From positions 5,518,001 through 5,582,000 of the forward strand of contig NW_026944383.1 of NCBI RefSeq assembly GCF_033439725.1: 64,000 nucleotides of DNA, read 5' to 3'. The notes under the pieces were generated by a model that was not told where the DNA came from, searched no databases, and saw only the letters and a list, made by a program, of their open reading frames with translations. The position numbers and the translations under genes are program-made. The DNA comes from Neurospora tetraspora (taxonomy: Eukaryota > Ascomycota > Sordariomycetes > Sordariales > Sordariaceae). Shown here in pieces: positions 1-10,957 of this stretch (the stretch's first letter is position 1; every line of letters starts with the position of its first letter).

Positions 1-2400
1 TAAAGAATATTTGTATTTAATTGTATTACCGTACCCTTAATTTTAATTACACTCCCTAAATATTCTACGCCGCCGTTTTAAATTTATACATAAAACGCTA
101 AAGGCTCGATACTAATTCTTTTTACAATAAATTAAATAATAATCTTCTTTCTACTAATTATTTTATTATCGTATTTAACTACCCGAAGTACAATCTAATA
201 TTAAATTTACAACCCTATACAAAAGGATTCCAAATAAGTAATAATAAATTCAGCTTCTCTATTATCCAAATAATATACTTAAATGAATCTAAATTATTAA
301 TTTATAATTATTATTAAACTTAAAATATTTCTAACCCCCTATATTTACTTCTTTATAAAAAAAGAAATCCATAATTAATCGTAACTTAAAGCCCTCTAAA
401 TAATTGCAAACTTTTCTACGTACTTAGCGCTTCAATTTAACCTTAGTATATAGTTCGTAATATACTATATCCGGTCCTTTAAATCGTATGCTATATTTTT
501 ACTCCATTAATTTAATTAAAATCTCGGGTCCCGGGTAACCAAATCGAAATTACTAAGGAAAGAGCTTACCCTCTTAAAACTTCTACTTAATATAATTTAT
601 ATACTATATAGTAAAAAAATATTCGTTAATACTATTCTATAAAAGGATATATTCTAAAATAAATTATTTATATTTAGAAAAGATATAATAAATAAAGGAG
701 TCTATAAAGCGGGAACGTAAGCAATTATTTTTATAATCCTAATAAATTTATTCATTTTCGAATTATTTTAAAGAAACGAGGTTATAAATTATACCTAATA
801 CTAAAACGACGTTAAAGAGCTAAAACTCTCTATCTCTATCGTCGTCTTAAACTATAATTATAATAATACTATACCCCTTTATAGGAATCTACTTATTTCC
901 CGCCTATATACAATTACTAATATTTAAAAGGGTAAAATCTTCGAAGTAATTAACCTTATTAAAAATATATATTATTATACTTAAATTAAAGATTACAAAA
1001 TCTCTTAATAAGTATATAATATTATATCTTACCATAAGTATTAAAAAAACTACTTTTATTTACCCGGCGATTATAAAATTAATTATCTTAATCCTTATTG
1101 TCCTACTACGTTCGTAGATAATTAACGGCCTCTTTAAGTATTTTATCCTTTTTTTAAATTAGTATATATACGCTTTTTAATAATAAAATTTTCGATCTAA
1201 CCTTTATAGGCTAATTATAATTTAATGTAGTAATATTTATCCAAATTATAGCCCGGCTACTTATAAAGCCTATATAAGGATTAATATAATCGTTTATTTA
1301 TTAATAGGGACGAAGAGGAAATATATTTATTCTTATTAATATTTTTCCTAAATTTACCGTTTTTACCTATACCCTCTCCCCGTCTCTCTACTTCTAAGCT
1401 AAGGTTTTATTCGTCGTTAGGAACGTCCTCTTTAGCAAACTCACCGCCTAATATAACTATAAACGTAACATCTTTAAATAAAAGGGCGTAACCCTTTTCC
1501 TAAATAATATTCGCTATTACTACCTTATAAAAATCTTTAGTTACAATACAAAAAAAAGATTTTAAAATTAAAATTTCTCTTAATCTCCTTATTATACTGG
1601 AACTAATAATTGTCTACCTAAGTAATATAAGGACTCGACCTTATAATTATATAGAATTCTAAGAACTATAAATCTAATTTATTTATTCTAATAATTCCTC
1701 TAATAATATAAAGCGCTATAGCTGCCTTCTAATAAAAGGTCCAATTATACTAATTATAATTAATTCTACTAAGGGGCTTAATATTAATAAATTTAATTCG
1801 GGCGAACTTCTTTACCTTCTAATCGTTAAAAGCAATAGACTTATTAAAATTATCGTACTACTTATATAAATTAATACATTTAATAAAATTAATCTTCCAA
1901 TAATTATCTCCAATAGTTTTAAATATTTAGCGATTTAATATAGTCTTTTTAATACCCAAATTAGAAAAGATCTTAACCTCTACACGCTAATCCAATTTCT
2001 TGATTATATAATTACAATAATTACACTTATAATAGAAGCTATAAAATTTAGCAGCAATAGAGATGGTAACCTTCCTATCCTTCTTAGTTTCTCTAATTTC
2101 TCTAATGGGAACCTCCCCTTAATAGCTAGCGATATTGGGTTCTACTAATTCGGTTGGCTAAGGAACGCAATTATTTAAATCGATATACTTCTAGAAACCT
2201 AAATTCTAAGCTATAGAAATAAAGGTATCTTCCTAAGCCGGCCAATCCCTAGGGCCGTTAAAGGCAAGGCTATTAATTTTAATCGTAAATATTATTAGCA
2301 ATCGTTTAGTCGGTTATCGTTACTAGTGATAACTTCAACAATCGAATCAATAAGACTCTTAATTATAATATTACTAGTAATAATCGATATATGGTTCAAC
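1..2400. repeat. AT-rich RIP-degraded repeat relic
   Basis: This stretch is strongly AT-rich, dense in TpA, and has no open frame of useful length in any direction. TA-rich runs broken by surviving CG, CCG and GGG islands are what RIP leaves in Neurospora duplicated DNA (CpA to TpA on both strands). Composition changes sharply to normal near 2400. I could not recognise the parent element; it is probably a retrotransposon, but that is inference. The left edge lies outside the window. Confidence 0.8.
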
Positions 2401-2410
2401 GTAGCTTAAT

Positions 2411-2940
2411 TGTGTATGTGTGTATAAGACTGGCTCTGCAGACTCGAAGCTCTGGCATCTAGATAAATCCCACATATCCCAGCCCAACTGGGCACGTGCA
2501 CGCCCAGTGGATCCCCTGGCCTCTAACAGATTAATCCAAATTCCAAACAAGCCCCAGACCCACTATCGGTCGAAGTCGCCTCGTTGGGCTGTCAATGGTT
2601 GTTCCGGGTTTCTGGTTCATCTTATTGGGATCCACAAACTTGGACTCTAGCTCCATGGATGAGGTCTAGGCCTTGATAGTCCCTAAAGCTCAGCCAGCCA
2701 CTATTGAATTACCTCTCGGTCAATGAAGGAAGAAGCCTGCTAAGATCTGGACTGTTGACCGATACTTTGAGCGCTTGCTTTTCTAGTGTATGGTGTGAAG
2801 CGCCGATAGGGTGCCATATAAGACAAAGCGTTGGGAACGTGAGCTCAGACAAAGAGAGACACCCGAACCTCTGCTCTCTTTCCCTGTTTCGCGTTCTTCC
2901 GCGTCCATTCTTTAATTGAATCCCTTCACGATCATCGACC
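2411..2940. other. Intergenic, upstream of secreted-protein gene
   Basis: Normal base composition between the RIPed block and the gene at 2941. A TATA-like CATATAAG lies at about 2815-2822, roughly 120 bases before the start codon, and a CT-rich leader follows it. No coding sequence is recognised. Confidence 0.4.
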
Positions 2941-3867
2941 ATGCGTGCCTCATTCGCGCTTTTGCCAGCCCTTGCGGCCATGACTATGGCAAGTCGATGC
3001 CGCCCACGGACAACAACGTCGTCTTTGGCAACGTCGACCTTGACGTCAGCGGTTGTTAGCAGCCCAACAAGCTCTGCCGACCCTACCTCCAGCGCTGTCA
3101 GCATCATCGAGAGCACGACAACCACTGCATCAGATGAGCCTACAACAACTGAGTCATCGACCTTGGAGCCATCGACCACGGAGCCTGCCACGAGCGAGCT
3201 GCCCACCACGAGCGAGCCGCCCACCACGAGCGAGCCACCTACCACCAGTGAGCTGCCTATCCCGGCGCCTACCACCACCGAGGAGCCTACCACCACCGAG
3301 GAGCCTACCACCACATCCGCCGAGAGCGCGACCTCGACCGCCCCCAGCGCTGCTCCAACAGTCACGGGCTTCTGCCTGAAAGCCATCACGGCTAATGTGC
3401 CCAACTACAAGTACCACATTCGTGCGCTCGGTCCCGGCTCCAACATGCTGACCGAGGCCCCAAACTTCCCCAATCTCGCCTTCTTCGACCTCGACATATC
3501 TACTGGCAAAATGACCATTAGCAACGGTGAATGGGCCGGCTATGAGGTGTTCACTCCCCCACCATTCGACGGTCAAAACACTCGCGTCATCCGGTTCACG
3601 GACTCGCCAGCAGACATAGAATATCCGTTCCGCTGCTCGAATCCTGATGGAGTGTATTCGGCTGGGTCGGTGTTGAAATGTGAGGTGACAGCTCCTTGGG
3701 GTGACGGCGTTAATATGAGGTATGCTACGTTCAGTGGCAGTACTAACTCGCCTGCCGGCGCGTGGAATATTATGCGCGATGACTATGTGAGGGCTGGGGC
3801 CTTCAACTACGATTTGGGCATGTTCTTTGGGGATGTTTGCAGTGGTGAGAATGACCAACATCCATGA
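2941..3867 (+). CDS. Secreted Ser/Thr-rich protein, unknown function
   Basis: Single-exon gene of 308 residues. The first 18 or so residues are hydrophobic (MRASFALLPALAAMTMA), which fits a signal peptide. Residues about 23-145 are a Ser/Thr/Pro/Glu-rich stalk with imperfect repeats of the type TTSEPP and TTTEEP, likely heavily O-glycosylated. The last 165 residues or so form a compact domain with conserved-looking aromatics and three cysteines (in SGVTGFC, PFRC and VLKC contexts) and a fourth near the end (DVC). This architecture, a stalk followed by a small C-terminal domain, is common for extracellular or wall proteins of fungi. The C-terminal domain was not recognised. Antisense frames are open here only because of the repeats. 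The start is the only ATG that gives a signal peptide. Confidence 0.75.
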   Translation: MRASFALLPALAAMTMASRCRPRTTTSSLATSTLTSAVVSSPTSSADPTSSAVSIIESTTTTASDEPTTTESSTLEPSTTEPATSELPTTSEPPTTSEPPTTSELPIPAPTTTEEPTTTEEPTTTSAESATSTAPSAAPTVTGFCLKAITANVPNYKYHIRALGPGSNMLTEAPNFPNLAFFDLDISTGKMTISNGEWAGYEVFTPPPFDGQNTRVIRFTDSPADIEYPFRCSNPDGVYSAGSVLKCEVTAPWGDGVNMRYATFSGSTNSPAGAWNIMRDDYVRAGAFNYDLGMFFGDVCSGENDQHP

Positions 3868-3996
3868 TGGGACAGGAGAAGCGAATATTCAGAGACCGTC
3901 TTGTAATAGATGTTGGAGATGTAATTTGCAATGGGTGCAGTCGTTCTTGAGTGGTATATAGAAATGCTGAAGATGGATAACAGGCGATCCATACTG

Positions 3997-5139
3997 CTAC
4001 GCTGCTGAAGTTGTAGGCATGTAGCCGCAATCTTGCAGGGTTTTTCGAAGCTTTCGAATGTGTTCGGGGGACGCCTTGCAGCAACCTCCCACAATGATGG
4101 ACTTCCATTTTCCTCTTTGACGTGCGGCTTCGACAACATTGGCTAGGGTTGCTTCCCAAGGGGCCTGTGAAATTATGCATGAGCCAAAGGACTTGTATGA
4201 GGTGGAAGATTCAGATAGTTGTAGATCATAACATACCTCTGGCTGTTTGTGCCCAGGAGGCAACTCCCAAGTCTTGCTGGCCGTGTTGTAGACCTCACCG
4301 TTTGCTCCGTCTGGATAGAGCACCAAGCTTGGCCAGTCCATCGGCTCTCCGTTGTCGATGCAGGTCTGGATCGCATCTTCATATCGTTTGACCAAGGAGT
4401 CGAGCTTTTCCACCTTGGTACAGTTGATACCAATTCCCCAGGGAGTCTCCAAGCCTTCCTTGTGTATGAGGACGGCTTTGACGACCTCCTCTACCGTGCT
4501 GCCGTCCGGGAGCTTCTCGTCATCGTTTGGATAGAGAGGTGAAATCCATACGGGGCGTTCGCGAAGGGATGTTGGGATCTTGTCGACCGAGAGCAGATTT
4601 CTGATGGCAACAATCTCGTCAAGCCTGGGAACCGTTTCGAAGGCAATGTAGTTGACTTGCTTGGTGTCGACGTCTTTGAACAGATCCAGCCGCTCCTTGT
4701 GCCATTTTTCCAGGGACCGCACGTCTTGGTGTTCAGGGTCGTACTTGCCGCTGTATTCGGTCGATGGAATCATGGTGGCTCCATAAGGGCCGAGAGACAA
4801 GGCAACATTGCCCTCCCTCCCCGCTGCATTTGCGGCAAGGACGACTGCACGATTCAGGAAGCGAGGGATTCCTTCCTTATCGATGCCGTCCACTTGGTTG
4901 GAAGAGCATTTGGTTGCAGCAAACCCGTTGATTGATGCTTGGTACGTCGCGGTAGAAATGATGTTCGCTCCTGCCTTTTTGAAGGCCTCGTGACAATCCA
5001 ACAGCTTGTCCTCTTCACCGGAAACAAGGAGATGCGATGACCAGAGCGGAGTTTCGAATGAGAAGGTGATGTCGTGTAAGTCTTCCAGAGTGGTCCCCAG
5101 CCCTCCATCCAGGATCTGGACTGGAATCGGTGTAGCCAT
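3997..5139 (-). CDS. Homocysteine S-methyltransferase
   Basis: Transfers a methyl group from S-methylmethionine or S-adenosylmethionine to homocysteine to make methionine; probably cytosolic. The N-terminus carries the family motif ILDGGLGTTLE. A mid-protein cysteine lies in GIGINCT, and the C-terminal IVGGCC supplies the paired zinc-binding cysteines. I chose the ATG at 5139 because the homology begins eight residues later; an in-frame ATG at 5304 would add 55 unrelated residues. A probable 72-nt intron lies at 4165-4236 (donor GTATGT, acceptor TTTCACAG). It is a multiple of three without a stop, so an unspliced message would still be open. Spliced exons 5139-4237 and 4164-3997 give 356 residues, and the join places GHKQPE next to APWEATL, which reads better for the family. 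The gene is convergent with the secreted-protein gene, with only about 130 bases between them. Confidence 0.9.
   Translation of the reverse strand: MATPIPVQILDGGLGTTLEDLHDITFSFETPLWSSHLLVSGEEDKLLDCHEAFKKAGANIISTATYQASINGFAATKCSSNQVDGIDKEGIPRFLNRAVVLAANAAGREGNVALSLGPYGATMIPSTEYSGKYDPEHQDVRSLEKWHKERLDLFKDVDTKQVNYIAFETVPRLDEIVAIRNLLSVDKIPTSLRERPVWISPLYPNDDEKLPDGSTVEEVVKAVLIHKEGLETPWGIGINCTKVEKLDSLVKRYEDAIQTCIDNGEPMDWPSLVLYPDGANGEVYNTASKTWELPPGHKQPEVCYDLQLSESSTSYKSFGSCIISQAPWEATLANVVEAARQRGKWKSIIVGGCCKASPEHIRKLRKTLQDCGYMPTTSAA
4165..4236 (-). other. Predicted 72-nt in-frame intron
   Basis: The donor GTATGT follows CCAGAG, and the acceptor is ACAG before GCCCCTTGG. The 24 codons inside are rich in Ser and Tyr and look unlike the enzyme. 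It is stop-free and a multiple of three, so gene finders may leave it in. Confidence 0.7.
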
Positions 5140-5916
5140 TGCACTGCTGCAGTATTGTGACGTGATTGCGGGGCGTCGTGGTTCGTCGTGGTCGGGCACT
5201 GGTTGTGGTGTTGCGCTCAAGATGTTTGAGGGGGAAGGAGTGAGTGAGTTGCAATTGCCTCGGGTGAATTTCCAAATGAATCTCAAGAATGCAAGAGCTT
5301 CCAAAGATGACGTTCAGGCTGCCCCGCTACGGAAATTGTTAAGGATTGGCCAATCATTGCTTTGCAACGGCAGGGGCAAGCCTGGGCACATGAAGTCCTG
5401 TGGTCTTGTCACCTCCGGCTCAGTCTTGTCCAATTTCCACGCCAAGACCTGTCAACACCCACCCAGCAAACCATCCCCCAAAGCGCCGCATCGAGATTCT
5501 AGACAGACCCAGAACGAACGCCAAACGCAAGATTGAAGGGCTGTGTTTTGCCCTCTGACCATTGAAATCTAGCCGTTTGTCGTTTGCGGCCATCCCCAAT
5601 GACGAACAGTGTCTGGTGTTCTCAGAGACGTCTGGCGCACGAAGACCGAGGAAGTTCTTCCCTCTGCGAGCAGCTGGACTTCTCACCATGACTTGTCTCC
5701 TGCAGTCTCATCCATGAGAAGATAATTCACTACCAGTCCTTCGAACGTGTTTGGTAAGAGCATCGTGAAGCACAACCATATGTGGTTCTGTTGATGAAGC
5801 TGAGAAGCCTAGAAATGGAGCCAGAAAATCTTCGGCTCTGTCTATAAAAGTGAGGGATTATACCAAGGCATTGAACTTTATCCCTACACCCTGGCGCACT
5901 CGTACTAACCCTCACA
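5140..5916. other. Divergent intergenic region with TATA element
   Basis: Separates the methyltransferase (minus) from the kinase-like gene (plus). TATAAAAG at 5843-5850 lies about 70 bases before the ATG at 5917 and is the best core-promoter candidate for that gene. No coding sequence is recognised. Confidence 0.45.
5843..5850 (+). promoter_or_regulatory. TATA box of kinase-like gene
   Basis: TATAAAAG about 70 bases upstream of the start codon at 5917, in an otherwise mixed-composition intergenic region. Confidence 0.4.
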
Positions 5917-8500
5917 ATGGTAGAGTCAGTTTCTGGATCTCGAACGCCTCCATATCCCATTCATCACTCTGGAGAGTATCCACGACTTGGTTCTCTTCGA
6001 GATGTTCGATGCAGGTGCTACGAATATGAATCGGGTGAGTTTGAGCTATGGGAGCCAATTCCCCTGCGGAGAGCCCTCCCCTTTGAGGTCAGGTACCAAG
6101 AAAAGTGTCTAGTAGCACAGGGAGTTGCTCGTGGAACTCTTCGGATTGTCAGACAATTCAAACTGAGAAGCCCAGAGGCTCTTGTTTTTGCAAAAGAGCA
6201 GGTCCTTGCCATCACAAAGCCAAAGGTCCGTCAAGAGATCCCAATCCAGTCTGCTCTACTGCTTCCAATGTTCCAGTCATGACTAACCTCCTTCGCTCCG
6301 GCTTGCTTTCTAGTTTGCATACCACTTCCTCCAGTACCTGCAAGTTTTCCAGACTAATGACCGCCAAGAGAACACTGGTATTCCCCAGCTTCACCTCATG
6401 ACGGAGGACTTTGCCCTGGGAGACCTTCAGTCTTTCATCACGACCAATGGGTCCATACGGGAAGAGGAAGCAAGAACAATCATGCGTCAAATCTGCAATG
6501 GTCTAGGTCTCCTGCATCTGGAAGGTCTTGCCCATGGCGATTTGCAATTGTGCGTAAGTAATTCCCGGAGGATCATTCCCGCGGAAAGTGATGCAGTGCA
6601 GGAGTCGTCACTAACGTCTCGCTGTCCGTGCTAGCACGTTAATATCGTCCGTCTTCCCGAACAAAGCACCGTTCAACAGCACAGAGAGTGGCGCGTCAAA
6701 ATTGGGGGATGCAGACTTCATTACCCAATGTCCCCCATCAGCTACGGCAGTCCCGAGAATTTCATCAAGACTGTTGCCTATGGAAACCTCTCCTTTCTAT
6801 CCCCAGAGATTCTAGGGGGTTACACACTGAGAAAACCTTCAACCTTTGAAGGAATCAATGGTATACAAGCATTCGACGTTTGGGCAGCAGGAGAGGTTGC
6901 CGCTCAAATGTTAACCGGGAGTCCAACTTTTGGCCTGGATCTCCCGAAAATCTTCGACTATCAGGCCGGAACAGTTTTGTTTCCAACCAAGAAGTTGGAT
7001 CAAGCGATGGTCTCAGCACTTGGCAAAAGATTCATTACGAAATTCATGCACCAAGACCCCTTCATGCGCCCAACACTCCCCCTCGATCCAAGGCGAGATG
7101 CCATTGCACAGTGGATTGAACCAGCCAACTACTGGCAAGCCAAGGAACTGAAGTCAGTTCCACTAGCGACACTCTACCACAACAAGATTCTACCGCCTAC
7201 AATGCATTACACGCCTGACGGGAGCAAGCTGGTGCTGATAGACTCCCATACCATTACCATGCGTTCAAGTTCCGCCGGATTCATTAGCAGCTGGATCTAC
7301 GAGAACGACCGGCATGCCGCATACCGCGCTTCGGCTCTCTCGTCTTGCGGCAAGCGGCTGGCGGTGTATGACGCACACTCCAATGCCATCAAGATATTTG
7401 ACCTTGCGAAGAGGAGGAACACCGGACCATCCATCTCCTACCCCGTTTCTGAGCCACTCATTACCCCCACGGTGTCCAATTCCCCGTTTGTGCAATTACA
7501 GCAGCCGCAAACAATCCTCAACTTCCACCCTACCGGCTCTACACTTCTTTCCGCCTCCCCCAGCACCTTCACAACTCTTGATCTATCTGTTCTCCCGAAT
7601 CCTGCCGACCCCCTCCCGTACCAGCCCAAGACTGACTCCCGAGAAGAACCAATTCTTAACGCTTGCTATACCAATGACGGCCTGGCAGTAGTTATTTCCC
7701 GCAGAAACTTTACAACGTTTACCTTGCTATCCACCGGGAAAATCACCCGAAGAGTGGCGCATCCCGTCCCCGCTCGCGTTATAGCTATTGCACCCGACGG
7801 ACACCGCCTTATCTTGGGGTCAAAGGATGGCGATATCTGGTCTCTTTCTACTTCATCGCTCATCCAGTCAGAGGAAGGTTGTTGGGTACCGGTCTGGCGA
7901 GGGATAGACGGATATCCTGTCGACTCTATCGACATTGCCCTGTCATCTACCCCTTCAACTCGAGAGGGGGTTACTAGTGCTACCGCAGTTACGGTAGCGG
8001 TTGTTAGTGGGGAGAGATTGACTCTTCTGTCCATCGGTGATGATCAAGACGATTGCTGCTTGGGATGGGTCGAGTTCAAGAAACGGAAGGCGCTGATTGC
8101 GAAGATTAAGCCACGAGCGGATAGTGAGAACCATCAGGAGATCGCGTTATGGAGTGGAGGTGAAAGCAGGATTACATTCTTGAAGCTTGAGGGTTTTCAT
8201 GAAAAGGATAAGGTTGAGGGTGGCAATTACTTCAAGCGGCCCATAGAGCCGACCGTCGCCGGAGAAAACGAGAACCACAACGAGAACGCGGAAGAGCAAA
8301 AGAAGGAGCAAGACTATGTGTATACAAGCACCGGAGGGATCTTGATTTGCGGAAGTGAGATTGAGGTTGACGGCGCAATTGAGAAGGAGGACGATGAGGA
8401 GGGGCTTGATGAGGAAACTAAGAAGGAAAATGAGGAGGGAGAAGGGGCCAGTAGCTCTGGATGTGGGAGTTGGGTTCTTGATGGCTACAGTGATGAGTAG
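5917..8500 (+). CDS. Probable pseudokinase fused to beta-propeller-like region
   Basis: Three exons, 5917-6225, 6314-6553 and 6635-8500, give 804 residues. Intron 1 (88 nt) has donor GTCCGT, a GACTAAC branch site and acceptor TTTCTAG. Intron 2 (81 nt) has donor GTAAGT and acceptor GTGCTAG. Residues about 60-300 read as a protein kinase fold: hinge region IPQLHLMTEDF, an alpha-E helix ending HGDLQ (about 177-181), SPEI (about 239-242) in place of APE, and DVWAAGE with the subdomain IX Asp near 264. The DFG position reads IGGC, no clear Gly-rich loop is present, and the spacing from HGD to the Asn is two residues long. This suggests loss of catalysis. Residues about 320-650 have WD-like strands (PDGSKLVLID, CGKRLAVYDA, PDGHRLILGS). 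The tail is acidic and Glu-rich. The substrate or partner is unknown. Confidence 0.75.
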
Positions 8501-9488
8501 TTAACCCACTTCTGAGGACACACGGGTATGGGAAGGAAAGGAGAAAGAGTCAAAGACGAGTGTCTTTGAGTTGTCTGGAATAATTTTCGGTTCGAGGGAA
8601 ACCAGATGTGGACGGAATGCGAATATTTGGAAGCTCATAAGTTGACGGGCAGTTACCTAGGTCATTAACTTTGCGAGTGCATTTAGAAAAGAGTTTTTGC
8701 TTGTGCGTTGTGCTTTTCAGATACGGCGATTCATACCTCTATGGAGAATGAATCAGATCGGTCACTCGAGAAAAACACATGGCTGGATTATAGAAATGCC
8801 CAGGAATCCAAACCAAATTGGCAACCCAGCCAACCCACCAGGGGTGTACTCCGTTTCTTGAACTCCGGAGCCGGGAACCGTTGAGTGTCTCGTTTGTTCC
8901 TCCTTTGTCTTGCAGTAGTGGCTCCAATGCCCTAGTCTTCAAAAGAAAAAGGCAGGTCCACCGTGGACTACAACTTCCGCGCCTAACTCACCGCAGTTGA
9001 CAGGACGGAAGGAACCCGAGGCTTTGGGTACGATGGACCGACACATGGCTGGAATTCTGGAAACTCACCGCAGTTTAGAGATCGGTCACGTTTCCGAGGC
9101 CGGCTCCAGCCTGCCAAGGTACCCGGTACACATCGATACCTCTTCGCATTTGAACAACTTGGGAAAGAAGCAACAAATGAAAAATCCAATAACTACACCT
9201 GAGCATCGTCAGTCGTCCCGAGTCGCCTATCCTTTCCTCTCTCGATCCTAGCGGCGAAGAAGCATGGCCCGAGTTGGCGGCGGAACTCACTTCCAGCACA
9301 TCAGCAAACCAAGCCGATGTGGCATGGACTTTATGGAGGCCCGGCCAACACAGAGAAGAAATCCACATCAAGGATCCAGAAGCCGCGGCGACTGCCAAGA
9401 TTCATAGTCACGATGGGTGAGAAATCCTGCAGCGAAGCTTAAAAAAAGGGGGGGCTCTAATCCCTCGGAGGAGATGCCGTTGGAGTTT
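8501..9488. other. Intergenic with a possible coding fragment
   Basis: Mostly featureless. From about 9256 to 9420 on the plus strand one frame reads like protein (EEAWPELAAELTSS, then ADVAWTLWRPG and HREEIHIKDPEAAATAK) and then stops. It has no start or partner exon that I can place. It lies just upstream of the Copia insertion at 9489, so it may be the tail of a decayed gene. The family is not recognised. Confidence 0.3.
9484..9488. repeat. Left 5-bp target duplication AGTTT
   Basis: AGTTT directly before the 5' LTR, matching 15265-15269 directly after the 3' LTR. The element therefore inserted as one event, with no exchange between LTRs of different copies. Confidence 0.85.
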
Positions 9489-9702
9489 TGTGAGAAGATT
9501 CTGGGCGTTTGCTGCACAGACCGCTAGTCCTTTGCCCTGCAGGCCCCTTTGACAGCGGTTCTGGCACTTCCCAGAATCCCCTCCTTTGCAGACCTTCCTC
9601 CTCTTTGTATCGCCAGCTCTATATAGCTGGCGATCCCTTCCAGCCTCAGTAAGCTGGATCCCTCAATCTACATCATTCCCATCATTCGTGATCCACCTCA
9701 TA
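9489..9702 (+). repeat. 5' LTR of Copia element
   Basis: 214 bp, identical by eye to 15051-15264. It holds a near-perfect palindrome at 9609-9634 (ATCGCCAGCT / AGCTGGCGAT around a TATATA core), which is a plausible core promoter or a fold-back in the RNA. Confidence 0.95.
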
Positions 9703-9714
9703 GGTCATGAGCCC
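9703..9714 (+). promoter_or_regulatory. Candidate primer-binding site
   Basis: GGTCATGAGCCC begins immediately after the LTR. It is complementary to an initiator tRNA-Met anticodon arm of the form GGGCTCATGACC. Several Copia elements prime from this internal region of a cleaved tRNA. The Neurospora tRNA sequence was not available to check. Confidence 0.45.
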
Positions 9715-9916
9715 TCTGTCGCAACGCTAATCGACGCGACCTCCCAACAACAACAACAAGTCAGCGACGCGATTCTCGCCCTGACAACCCCTCCAAATCA
9801 GACGAGCTTCCTGATACCCCAAGTCGACGATCTACCGACACCTTGTGAGGATTATCTATCAAGACAACCGTCACAATCAATCCCACAACAAAACCCCGTC
9901 GTTTACTCTCGTAACC

Positions 9917-10957
9917 ATGACAACCAACAACAACCTAGCCGACACGGCAACCCTCATACAACTGAAAGGCGAAAAGAATCTGGGTGACTGGGAGTCAGCT
10001 CTCTGGGTCGCACTGGACTGCGCCAACCTCACAGACTATGTCTTTAGTCCAAAAGACAAACCAGAACCGAAAGACAAGGACTCAGAGAAGTACGAGACGT
10101 GGCGAGCCAACAGAGCCAGAGCAGTTGCCGCCATTCACAGTACCCTGAAAGCCGAGAATATCAGAACCATACTACAGATCAATGGCTGGGACCCCAAGAA
10201 TCGAGACCCCAGCTATCATTTCCAACTAATTCAAAAGGCAATCGCGAAAGTCACCGACGAGGCCAGGGCAGATGTACTTCACGAATACCTGTCCCTTAAA
10301 CGACAATCATTTGACACCATAGAGTCATTTCTGTCACGATACAACGTGTGCCGCAAGCGAGTTGCTGACGCGGGCCTCAAGATTGACGATGAACTCGAGA
10401 TGGTGATTCTGTTCAACATGGTCAGAGATCGATACCCCATTGAAGCTCGTCTCTGGGCAGTCGATATGGAGAAGAAGACACTCCTACCTCCAGTCTTCCT
10501 GGGCAAGCTCAGCACTATCGGCAACAGCGAGAAACGTAATCCAACCCTCAGTGTCTCTACACAAGTCAACAATACCAACAATACCAACAAGAACAACTCA
10601 AATGATAAAGGCAAAGACGGTAAAGACAACAAGGACAAGAAGAGGGAGACAGAGAAGTGTTCCACGTGCAACAGGGACATCACCAAAGGCCACAAACACT
10701 TTGACTGTGGCCATCACAGGAATCCAAAGACCCCAGACTGCTGGATGTGCAACCCAGAGAAGGCACCAGATACATGGAGAAAGAAGAAAGAATTGATGGA
10801 AGCCAAGTCCGCTGGCACGGCTGCAGCCACGGCTGACACGAACAATGGCCTTACCCATCCCTCATCAAAGAGCTCCCTTCTGTACGGTAGTGTCAACAAC
10901 TTCATGGCATTAAGCCGTGACGATTCTGATTCTGATGGCAATCAGGATTTTTGGTAG
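9917..10957 (+). CDS. Copia GAG protein
   Basis: The capsid-like ORF of the retrotransposon, open from 9845. The ATG at 9917 (ACCATGACAACC) has a good context and gives 346 residues; the upstream in-frame ATG gives 370. The N-terminal half is the UBN2-type Copia GAG fold (KGEKNLGDWESALW; a YLSLKRQSFDTIESFLSRY helix). A Lys/Asn-rich linker follows, then a Cys/His cluster (CSTC, HFDCGHH, CWMC) that probably binds nucleic acid. It ends at a TAG directly after a GATTTTTGG run; pol continues in the -1 frame. Confidence 0.85.
   Translation: MTTNNNLADTATLIQLKGEKNLGDWESALWVALDCANLTDYVFSPKDKPEPKDKDSEKYETWRANRARAVAAIHSTLKAENIRTILQINGWDPKNRDPSYHFQLIQKAIAKVTDEARADVLHEYLSLKRQSFDTIESFLSRYNVCRKRVADAGLKIDDELEMVILFNMVRDRYPIEARLWAVDMEKKTLLPPVFLGKLSTIGNSEKRNPTLSVSTQVNNTNNTNKNNSNDKGKDGKDNKDKKRETEKCSTCNRDITKGHKHFDCGHHRNPKTPDCWMCNPEKAPDTWRKKKELMEAKSAGTAAATADTNNGLTHPSSKSSLLYGSVNNFMALSRDDSDSDGNQDFW

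Noticed and set aside
2709-3861. Antisense frames across the Ser/Thr-rich secreted protein
   Set aside because: They mirror the TTSEPP-type repeats as VVVGSS and GGR repeats; shadow frames.
9075-9398. 107-codon minus-strand frame before the Copia element
   Set aside because: No motif and no plausible neighbours; the plus-strand fragment at 9256-9420 looks more coding.
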